Origin: an uncultured Clostridia bacterium | GTDB lineage: Bacteria > Bacillota > Clostridia > Oscillospirales > Butyricicoccaceae | Length of the DNA stretch: 12,947 bases | NCBI GenBank assembly: GCA_947856675.1 | Contig: CANUCM010000165.1 | Coordinates: forward strand, 1-12,947 | Reading direction: 5' to 3' | Shown: piece after piece, positions 7,954-12,947 of the stretch | Layout of the letters: each line of letters starts with the position of its first letter | How positions within the stretch are numbered: the stretch's first letter is position 1 | Notes under the pieces: model-generated | What the model saw: only the letters and a program-made list of their open reading frames with translations | Told to the model about the DNA's origin: nothing | Database searches by the model: none | Made by a program: the position numbers and the translations under genes

Positions 7954-8844
7954 ATGGCAAAAATGAAACTTGATCCCATGCTGCAGAAAGTTGCCCTCGT
8001 CCAGGACGACGATTTTTATCTCTCGCTGGATGACATCGGCTTCCGCACCTGCGTGCAGGAAAAAGCGCACCACTCGCTGGAAATCCAGGTCTGCCATGTC
8101 GAGCACACGGGCGTGCCCATGTTCCCCCAGCGCCCCGCCCTTGTGGAACACCTGCTCGATCTGTGGGACGTGCGCGGCCTGAGCCACGACCTGCCCGAAT
8201 ACCGCTTTGCCCGGCGCATGGTCGACCTGGCCTACGGCTACCTCGAGGGCAAGCCCATCGATCTGTCCCCCTATGCCCCCAAGCGGCTGACCCCCGCCGA
8301 AACCGAGAGCTTTAACAAGGTCCTTTACGGCCGCCGCTCGGTGCGCGCATTCTCCGACCGCGAAGTGCCCGACGAGCTGATCGACCGCATGATCGACGCC
8401 GCCCTCTGGGCGCCCAACGGCGGCAACATGCAGCCGTGCCGCTTCCTCGTCATCCGCGAAAAAAGCGAGCCCGGGCTGTTCCGCGGCAGCGACATCCCCG
8501 GCGGGCCGGTGCACATTGTCGTCGCCATCGACACCCGCGGCCAGCGGGCGCTGTCGCGCATTTTCCGCGGTACCGTGGTGCCCGACGAAAAGCTGCTCTC
8601 ACACCGCAATTCCCTGCTCAACTGCGCCGCGGCCGCGCAGAACATCGTGCTCTCCGCCCACGCCCTCGGCCTTTCCAGCGTCTGGCTGACCTTCAGCGAG
8701 GGAATGACGGAGCGCATCGCCCAGCGCTTTGACCTGCCCGATTACATCCATTTGATCACTTTTGTTGACGTCGGCTACGGAGTTCAGACACCGGTTCCGC
8801 CTCCCAAAAGCACAGTGGATGAAGCCGTCGTCGCCCGCGTATAA
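7954..8844 (+). CDS. Nitroreductase-family flavoprotein with the same N-terminal extension (copy 2)
   Basis: A 296-residue tandem paralogue of the preceding gene. The FMN-contacting segment RRSVRAFSDREVPDEL (127-142) is identical to copy 1, and LWAPNGGNMQPCRFLVI (151-167) is closer to the canonical nitroreductase pattern because Pro161 is present. Further shared blocks are LFRGSDIP, GPVHI, RF-LPDYI and GYGVQTP. It carries about 12 extra residues around 198-212 that copy 1 lacks, in the region that usually shapes the substrate pocket. The N-terminal extension (1 to about 117) has HHSLEIQ (39-45), matching copy 1. AAAGGAG (7938-7944) lies 9 bases before the ATG, and 21 bases separate the copies. 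They probably arose by duplication and then diverged in substrate, or form a heterodimer (inference; nitroreductases are dimers). Confidence 0.87.
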   Translation: MAKMKLDPMLQKVALVQDDDFYLSLDDIGFRTCVQEKAHHSLEIQVCHVEHTGVPMFPQRPALVEHLLDLWDVRGLSHDLPEYRFARRMVDLAYGYLEGKPIDLSPYAPKRLTPAETESFNKVLYGRRSVRAFSDREVPDELIDRMIDAALWAPNGGNMQPCRFLVIREKSEPGLFRGSDIPGGPVHIVVAIDTRGQRALSRIFRGTVVPDEKLLSHRNSLLNCAAAAQNIVLSAHALGLSSVWLTFSEGMTERIAQRFDLPDYIHLITFVDVGYGVQTPVPPPKSTVDEAVVARV

Positions 8845-8858
8845 AATATCAATTTTAT
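8841..8858. repeat. AT-rich palindrome at the end of the second nitroreductase gene
   Basis: ATAAAAT (8841-8847) and ATTTTAT (8852-8858) are perfect inverted arms around ATCA, overlapping the TAA stop at 8842-8844. It stands out in an otherwise GC-rich window. It lies upstream of the marR promoter and could be a regulator-binding site. A terminator is less likely because the stem has no G-C pairs and no T-run follows. Confidence 0.35.
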
Positions 8859-8870
8859 GGCGCATACTCC

Positions 8871-8900
8871 TGTGCTCCGCTCCCGCAGATATGGTATAAT
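8871..8900 (+). promoter_or_regulatory. Extended -10 promoter of the marR-flavoprotein unit
   Basis: A perfect TATAAT (8895-8900) is preceded by TG one base upstream (8892-8893), giving the extended -10 form TGgTATAAT. The -35 region (about 8871-8876, TGTGCT) is weak at an 18-base spacing, which extended -10 promoters tolerate. Transcription should start at about 8906-8908, some 30 bases before the marR ATG. This is the clearest promoter in the window, and it separates the downstream unit from the transporter operon. Confidence 0.7.
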
Positions 8901-8901
8901 A

Positions 8902-8935
8902 AAAAGTCCAAACTCTTTGTATGCGGAGGACTTTT
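8902..8935 (+). promoter_or_regulatory. Inverted repeat over the transcription start and ribosome site of marR
   Basis: AAAAGTCC (8902-8909) and GGACTTTT (8928-8935) are perfect 8-bp inverted arms 18 bases apart. The left arm begins next to the -10 box, and the right arm overlaps the ribosome site GGAGGA (8925-8930). MarR proteins often bind inverted repeats at their own promoters, so an autoregulatory operator is plausible. The 18-base spacer is long for one MarR dimer, and an RNA hairpin would need a start upstream of the predicted one. Confidence 0.45.
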
Positions 8936-8937
8936 CC

Positions 8938-9444
8938 ATGGCTGACTGGAGAACGGAATTCGACGAGGCTCTGCTCAGAGTCTACAGCTATACCCACCTT
9001 GACAACCGGCTTCCCAAAGAGTATCTCCCCGGTGTGGCGCTTCTGCCCCGCGAAATGCACATGGTAGAGGTTATTTTGCACCACCCCGGCGTCAATACGA
9101 CCGAGCTGTCACGCATTACCGGCATCCCCAAGGGGACCGTTTCCAAAATGACCCGCAAGCTGGAACAGCGCGGCCTGCTGGAGCTTTTCCGTCAGGGCGG
9201 CAACCTGAAAGAAGTGCATTACCGCGGCACCACCCTGGGCCGCCGCGTCTTTGATGCGCACGTCAAGTTTCACCGCGTCAACGGCCGCGAGTTCTATACT
9301 CATTTCAACGCCCTCAGCGACGAGCACAAAGCGCTGGTTGTGGATGTGCTTGCCCGTTATGCCGATTACATGAAAGAGTACTGCGACAAACACACCTGCT
9401 GCACAGACATCCCCGGAGGAGGTCCGAAGCAAAACCGTGAATAA
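8938..9444 (+). CDS. MarR-family transcriptional regulator
   Basis: A 168-residue winged-helix regulator that probably controls its own operon. The ATG at 8938 follows GGAGGA by 7 bases; an in-frame ATG at 8857 lies upstream of the -10 box and is rejected. The DNA-binding part spans about 38-102: helix HPGVNTTELSRITG, recognition helix IPKGTVSKMTRKLEQRG (63-79), and a wing (84-102). Helices at about 5-25 and 118-148 fit the MarR dimer interface. The C-terminal tail is unusual: C149-DKH-T-C154-C155, then a hydrophilic end. A cysteine and histidine cluster could sense thiols, oxidants or metal (inference), which would suit the redox enzymes it precedes. Its stop overlaps the next gene's GTG start by 8 bases, so regulator and flavoprotein are translated in a coupled manner. 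Confidence 0.9.
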   Translation: MADWRTEFDEALLRVYSYTHLDNRLPKEYLPGVALLPREMHMVEVILHHPGVNTTELSRITGIPKGTVSKMTRKLEQRGLLELFRQGGNLKEVHYRGTTLGRRVFDAHVKFHRVNGREFYTHFNALSDEHKALVVDVLARYADYMKEYCDKHTCCTDIPGGGPKQNRE

Positions 9445-11209
9445 CAACGAATTATCCTGCAACGTGCTCGTCGTCGGCAGCGGCGGCGCAGGCCTGCGCG
9501 CCGCCTGTGAGGCGTGCGCGCAGGGCGCCTCGGTGATCCTGGTTTCCAAGGGCCGGGTCAACCGCAGCGGCGCCACCCTGCTGGCCGGAGCCAATGTCAG
9601 CGCCGATGTCATGTGCGACGGCGCCAGTCTCTGGCGCATGGGCGTCGCCAGCGCAGACCCCACCGATTCCCCCGAGCGCTGGGCGTCCGACATTCTCTGC
9701 GAAGGCTTTTTCCTCAACCGCACAGACCTTGTGGAACAGTATGTTTCCCAGGCCCCGGCCCGCGTCGAAGAGCTTCTGAAAGCCGGCGCCAATGTCACGG
9801 CCGCCGACGAGGGCGGCCGGCAGATCGGCGTGCCCGGCTCATCCATTCTGGATGTGCTGTTCCGCAAGGCTTCCGCGTCAGACAGGCTGACCGTTTTGCA
9901 GGACACCACCCTGTGCGGCATTCTGCCCGCCGCCGACGGCTCTGCCGCCGGCGCCCTGCTGCTTGACATTCCCGGCGGCCGCCTGATTTCCGTGCGCGCC
10001 GGCGCCGTCGTGCTCGCCACCGGCGGCATGCACGGCTGCTACACCTTCAACAGCGGGACCACCGGCCTGTGCGGCGAAGGCCATGCCGCCGCCATGCGCA
10101 TGGGCGCCCGGATGTCCCTGATGGAAATGGTCACCTTCTGCCCCGACGTCATCTGCGCGCCCAGCCGGTTCCGCGGCTCCATCCTGCCCTATATTCTGCA
10201 GTGCATGGGTTACGGCCATCTGGAAAACCGGCTCGGCGAGGACTTTCTTTCAAAATACCTCTCGCCCGGCGCCGTCGAACTGGCTCTCGGCAGCGAGTGG
10301 AACAAGCTCCTGCTCTCCTACGCCATGTACCGCGAAGCGCAGGCCGGCCTGTGCGACGAGCACGGCGGCGTCCGCTTTTCGCTGCGCGGGCTGACCCCCG
10401 CCCGGCGCGCCGAACTGGAGGAAACCCTGCCGCAGCTGCGCCGCGGCATCTATGCCGAGCTCATGGCCCTGCACGACAGGCAGGGCGGCCTGTCTGTTTC
10501 GGCCGCGGGCCATTACTTTGACGGCGGCATCGCCGTTTCGGCCGACATGGCCACAAGCGTTCCCGGGCTCTTTGCCGCCGGCGAATGCACCGGCGGGCTG
10601 TTCGGCGCCAACCGCGTCGCCGCCGCCACCACCCAGATGCTGGTTCAGGGCGCCCAGGCCGGGCAAAGCGCCGCGCGTTTTGCCCTGTCCGCCGGCCCCC
10701 GTACGCCGGACCCCGCCGCCCTGGAACAGCTGCGCGCCGAGGTCCTGGCGCCCTTCTCCTGCACCGGCGGGGAATCCCCCCGGCGCCTGCGGAGCGAAGT
10801 TTCCGAAATTATCTCCCGCAGCGCCGGCATTGTCCGCTGCGAACGGGACATGCTGCTCGGCCTGCAGCAGCTCGCGCAGACCGACCGCCCCGTCACCCTC
10901 AGCCAGAAGGAACGCGCGGCCAACCGCGGCTGGCTGGATTACCTCGAGGCCCGCAGCCTGCGCGCCTGCGGCGAGGCCATTTTGCGCTGCTCGCTCGCAC
11001 GCAGGGAAAGCCGCGGCGTCTTTATGCGCAGCGACTATCCCATGACCGACAACGACGGCTTTTTGTGTGAAACCGTGCTGCAAAACGGCAAAGTCTCTCT
11101 GCACGGCATCACCCAGCCCGCCGCCGAGCCGGGCCGCTTTGACTATTTCGACTACCTTGAACGCGTCTTTCTGCGTCTCAGCTATGCACCGGAGGTGACG
11201 GTACAGTAA
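9437..11209 (+). CDS. Soluble FAD flavoprotein of the SdhA/FrdA family with altered active site
   Basis: A 590-residue flavoprotein: FAD_binding_2 domain (about 8-415) with GSGGAG (14-19) and a second ATGG (195-198), then the succinate dehydrogenase C-terminal domain with RRESRGVFMRSDYPM (522-536). Conserved catalytic-region residues are His359 in GHYFDGGI and Arg393 in FGANR, matching E. coli FrdA His355 and Arg390. By eye, three positions differ. RSGAT (43-47) replaces the RSHT carrying the covalent FAD histidine, so FAD should be non-covalent. FCPD (234-237) replaces the HPTG motif. GSEW (285-288) replaces the PRD segment with the proton-shuttle Arg. A dicarboxylate reductase or dehydrogenase of different specificity is therefore likely. 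No signal peptide or heme motif is seen. The start is GTG, 14 bases after GGAGGAGG (9415-9422), overlapping the marR stop. It pairs with the [2Fe-2S] gene, which overlaps by one base. Confidence 0.88.
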   Translation: MNNNELSCNVLVVGSGGAGLRAACEACAQGASVILVSKGRVNRSGATLLAGANVSADVMCDGASLWRMGVASADPTDSPERWASDILCEGFFLNRTDLVEQYVSQAPARVEELLKAGANVTAADEGGRQIGVPGSSILDVLFRKASASDRLTVLQDTTLCGILPAADGSAAGALLLDIPGGRLISVRAGAVVLATGGMHGCYTFNSGTTGLCGEGHAAAMRMGARMSLMEMVTFCPDVICAPSRFRGSILPYILQCMGYGHLENRLGEDFLSKYLSPGAVELALGSEWNKLLLSYAMYREAQAGLCDEHGGVRFSLRGLTPARRAELEETLPQLRRGIYAELMALHDRQGGLSVSAAGHYFDGGIAVSADMATSVPGLFAAGECTGGLFGANRVAAATTQMLVQGAQAGQSAARFALSAGPRTPDPAALEQLRAEVLAPFSCTGGESPRRLRSEVSEIISRSAGIVRCERDMLLGLQQLAQTDRPVTLSQKERAANRGWLDYLEARSLRACGEAILRCSLARRESRGVFMRSDYPMTDNDGFLCETVLQNGKVSLHGITQPAAEPGRFDYFDYLERVFLRLSYAPEVTVQ

Positions 11210-11508
11210 TGGATGAGCTTGTTGTGACCATCACGCGCGGCGACGCCTGCGCACGCCGCACCTGCGAATACCGCCTTCCCGCCCTGCCCGGCGCCTCGGT
11301 CATGGATGTGCTGGACTACATTTACGAAAACCTCGACCCCACGCTGTCCTACTTCAGCCACGAAGCGTGCCGGCAGAGCGCCTGCGGCAAGTGCCTTGTG
11401 CGCGTCAACGGAAAGGTCTGCCTGGCCTGCGGCTGCCCCGCGGGGGCGGGGCCGCTTGTCCTCGAACCCTGGAACGAGCACGTCGTCCGCGACCTGCTCT
11501 GCGAATAA
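11209..11508 (+). CDS. Stand-alone [2Fe-2S] protein matching the N-terminal domain of SdhB/FrdB
   Basis: A 99-residue electron carrier. The cluster ligands are Cys54, Cys59, Cys62 and Cys74, spaced Cx4Cx2Cx11C exactly as in SdhB/FrdB. The surrounding segment VMDVLDYIYENLDPTLSY (31-48) also matches the SdhB beta-grasp domain. The protein ends at LVLEPWNEHVVRDLLCE, the point where SdhB continues into its [4Fe-4S]/[3Fe-4S] domain, so only the first domain exists. Extra Cys71 and Cys76 flank the last ligand. The ATG overlaps the flavoprotein stop (TAATG), with GGAGGTGA (11191-11198) as ribosome site. It most likely passes electrons to or from the flavoprotein in a soluble two-subunit enzyme; its own redox partner is not encoded nearby. 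No frameshift remnant of the missing domain is seen in the 14 bases before the next gene. Confidence 0.9.
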   Translation: MDELVVTITRGDACARRTCEYRLPALPGASVMDVLDYIYENLDPTLSYFSHEACRQSACGKCLVRVNGKVCLACGCPAGAGPLVLEPWNEHVVRDLLCE

Positions 11509-11522
11509 ACGGAGGGATTGCC

Positions 11523-12194
11523 ATGCTCAACGAAAAACACCATGCCTTTCTTGTCGCACAGTACTACCGCATCCTTCACGATCTGGACCCCGCCGGCGCG
11601 CAGGCCGTGTTTCTGTTCTGCACGCGCAAGTACGCCGAGGAACGCGGCGCCCGCATGGCCCAGCGCGCCCTGCGCGACGGCCGTGAGCTGACGCTGGGCA
11701 CCTATATGTCCTACGGGGAGTGGGAGTACACAGACCCCTCCTTCTCCGAAAGCGAAGTGCTTGAAAGCGCGCCCGACCACCACTATCTTGTGCACAAGTG
11801 CCCCTGGAACACCCAGTTTTCTGAAATGGGCGCCATGGACTGCGCCGAGGAGTACTGCCGCGATCTCGACATCTCCATCGCCCGCGGGTTTAACCCCGAC
11901 CTCAATTTTGAAGTGCGCAGCACCATGCATTCGGCCGGCGTGTGCGACTTTACCCTGCACGGCGCCGGGGAAAAGCCCCGCCCGCCGCGCGACAAAAACA
12001 ACCAGCGGCCCTTTGCCTTCCACTGCGGCCATCTCCTTGCCACCTTTGCCCGCTGCGTGGGCAACATTTACGGCAGCCGCGGCTACGCCGCCACCGCCGA
12101 GGTGGAACGGCGCTTCGGCGAACAGTACGGCCAGGAAGCCCTGGGCGAGCTGCTCGCCAACAAGGCCCGCGATTTTTCTTCCATCAACGCCTGA
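11523..12194 (+). CDS. L-2-amino-thiazoline-4-carboxylic acid (ATC) hydrolase family protein
   Basis: A 223-residue cytoplasmic protein recognised from the conserved pattern of the ATC hydrolase family: HKCPW (91-95), CAEEYCRDLDISIARGFNP (107-125) and a late cysteine in GVCDFTL (139-145). The characterised pseudomonad enzyme opens the thiazoline ring of L-ATC to N-carbamoyl-L-cysteine. Most family members in anaerobes are uncharacterised, so the activity here is not established. Candidate functional residues are Cys93, Cys107, Cys112, Asn124, His136 and Cys141. The ATG at 11523 follows GGAGGG (11511-11516) by 6 bases; an in-frame ATG at 11367 overlaps the [2Fe-2S] gene and lacks such a site. 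It is the last gene before the terminator, 14 bases after its neighbour. It may act on the product of the flavoprotein or be an accessory subunit (inference). Confidence 0.8.
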   Translation: MLNEKHHAFLVAQYYRILHDLDPAGAQAVFLFCTRKYAEERGARMAQRALRDGRELTLGTYMSYGEWEYTDPSFSESEVLESAPDHHYLVHKCPWNTQFSEMGAMDCAEEYCRDLDISIARGFNPDLNFEVRSTMHSAGVCDFTLHGAGEKPRPPRDKNNQRPFAFHCGHLLATFARCVGNIYGSRGYAATAEVERRFGEQYGQEALGELLANKARDFSSINA

Positions 12195-12197
12195 CCT

Positions 12198-12216
12198 TCT
12201 GCCGTTTTGCGGCAGA
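12198..12216 (+). other. Short hairpin just after the ATC hydrolase stop
   Basis: TCTGCCG (12198-12204) pairs with CGGCAGA (12210-12216) around a 5-base loop. It begins 4 bases after the stop codon. No T-run follows directly, so it is probably a secondary structure ahead of the main terminator rather than a terminator itself. Confidence 0.45.
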
Positions 12217-12238
12217 TTAAGACAAACCTCCTTTTTAT

Positions 12239-12288
12239 TGCGGCAAAAAGGCCGGGGCACATGCCCCGGCCTTTTGCCGCACTTTTTT
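12239..12288. terminator. Bidirectional intrinsic terminator between converging genes
   Basis: A long stem (12240-12258 with 12263-12280, one bulged A, loop ACAT) has the GC-rich core GGCCGGGGC. On the + strand, T-runs follow the core at 12272-12275 and 12283-12288. On the - strand, the five A bases at 12245-12249 read as a T-run after the core. It ends the marR-flavoprotein unit and also the M3 peptidase gene, whose stop lies 2 bases beyond. Confidence 0.9.
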
Positions 12289-12289
12289 A

Positions 12290-12947
12290 TCACTCCGGAC
12301 GGTTTTCCTCAAGCCAGCGCTGCGCCGCCTGCGCCACGCTTTTCAGCGTGTCTTCCTCAAACGGCGAGCTCAGCCCCGCCGCCCGCACCAGCCCGTCAAA
12401 GGGCAGGGCGCCGCCCAGGCGCACAAGGCGCATATACCGTTCCCACGCGCCGCCGCGATCCTGCTGCGACAGCGCCCAGAACTGCAGCGCCACCGTCTGC
12501 GCAAGGCAGTAATCGATATAATAAAACGGATCGGTGTAAATGTGCATCTGCTGCTGCCAGGCACGGCCCTCGCCGTAAAACGGCAGGTCATCCAGCGCAA
12601 TCCACGGCATGTACACACCGCTCAGCTCGCGCCACCGCTCGTGGCGCTGTTCCGGCGTCAGCCCGGGATTTTCATACACGATGTGCTGGAAATGATCGAC
12701 CATGCACCCGTACGGAATAAAGGTCAGCGCCCCGGCCAGATGGCTGTGGCGGAACTTGCGCGCGTCCGCGCCAAAAAAACCCTCGGCCCACGGCCAGGCG
12801 AAAAACTCCATCGACATCGAGTGGATTTCGCACGCGTCCAGCGTGGGGTTGCGGTACTGTGCCGGCACGATGTCGCGCACGGCATATCCGGCAAACGCGT
12901 GCCCCGCCTCATGGGTCACGACCTCCACATCGCCCTGCGTGCCGTTG
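12290..12947 (-). CDS. M3-family zinc oligopeptidase, C-terminal 218 residues (5' end outside window)
   Basis: A partial peptidase reading right to left; the N-terminal part lies beyond the window. The visible portion begins inside the metal site: THEAGH with zinc ligands His12 and His16 and catalytic Glu13 (numbering from the first visible residue). Glu40 in CEIHSMSMEF is the likely third ligand, 28 residues after the first His, close to the 29 in thimet oligopeptidase. Further on, HIYTDPFYYIDYCLAQ matches the substrate-binding His/Tyr segment of M3 oligoendopeptidases. A cytoplasmic enzyme cutting short peptides is expected, consistent with the peptide importer nearby, although it is transcribed convergently. 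A GTG at 12928 is inside the domain and is not a start. The closest class is the PepF-like M3B group; exact subfamily is uncertain. Confidence 0.92.
   Translation of the reverse strand, partial: NGTQGDVEVVTHEAGHAFAGYAVRDIVPAQYRNPTLDACEIHSMSMEFFAWPWAEGFFGADARKFRHSHLAGALTFIPYGCMVDHFQHIVYENPGLTPEQRHERWRELSGVYMPWIALDDLPFYGEGRAWQQQMHIYTDPFYYIDYCLAQTVALQFWALSQQDRGGAWERYMRLVRLGGALPFDGLVRAAGLSSPFEEDTLKSVAQAAQRWLEENRPE

Noticed and set aside
5010..8514. Three long - strand open frames (5010-6293, 5902-7221, 7231-8514) opposite the ATPase and nitroreductase genes
   Set aside because: They mirror well-supported + strand genes, lack ribosome sites and domain motifs, and are typical antisense shadows of GC-rich coding DNA.
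7084..8844. Possibility that the two nitroreductase genes are an assembly duplication
   Set aside because: The copies differ throughout, including a 12-residue length change and many substitutions, and each has its own ribosome site.
8841..8858. AT palindrome considered as terminator of the nitroreductase gene
   Set aside because: The stem is entirely A-T and no T-run follows, so it cannot form a stable intrinsic terminator; kept only as a possible protein-binding site.
8857..8937. Earlier in-frame ATG for marR at 8857
   Set aside because: It lies upstream of the TATAAT box and has no ribosome site; the ATG at 8938 has GGAGGA 7 bases upstream and gives a normal MarR N terminus.
11761..12720. 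A + strand open frame of 319 codons crossing the terminator
   Set aside because: It runs through the bidirectional terminator and opposite the M3 peptidase, with Pro/Ala/Arg/Thr-rich composition and no motif.

Overview
The window is a GC-rich (roughly 60-65% by eye), densely coded stretch, most likely from an anaerobic, gut-type Clostridia bacterium (Oscillospirales-like; inferred from high GC, strong GGAGG ribosome sites, a Sec lipoprotein binding protein and the gene content). No rRNA, tRNA, CRISPR array or mobile element is visible, and no gap between genes reaches 300 bases.

Region 1 (21-7059, + strand) is a peptide-scavenging operon. It holds a papain-like C1B peptidase (aminopeptidase C/bleomycin hydrolase family) that lacks the family's usual C-terminal arm. 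This is followed by a complete oligopeptide/dipeptide ABC importer: lipoprotein binding protein, two permeases and two ATPases. A strong hairpin without a T-run lies between the binding-protein and permease genes. The downstream genes are tightly packed or overlap.

Region 2 (7084-8844, + strand) holds two tandem paralogous nitroreductase-family flavoproteins. They share an unrecognised N-terminal extension of about 115 residues. They lie 24 bases after the transporter and have their own good ribosome sites, so they probably belong to the same transcript.

Region 3 (8871-12288, + strand) is a second transcription unit that begins at an extended -10 promoter. It encodes a MarR-type regulator, a soluble FAD flavoprotein of the succinate dehydrogenase/fumarate reductase family with altered active-site residues, a 99-residue stand-alone [2Fe-2S] protein matching only the N-terminal domain of SdhB/FrdB, and a protein of the L-2-amino-thiazoline-4-carboxylate (ATC) hydrolase family. 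The first three genes overlap, and the fourth follows after 14 bases. This unit is the most likely place for an undescribed system: a MarR-controlled, membrane-anchor-free reductase or dehydrogenase coupled to a ring-opening hydrolase-like protein.

Region 4 (12290-12947, - strand) is the C-terminal part of an M3-family zinc oligopeptidase. It converges on region 3 and shares a bidirectional terminator with it.

Taken together, the window joins peptide uptake and intracellular peptide cleavage with a set of flavin and iron-sulfur redox enzymes. One speculative reading is a system that imports and dismantles unusual (for example thiazoline-bearing or unsaturated) peptides or amino acids. The sequence does not prove this.
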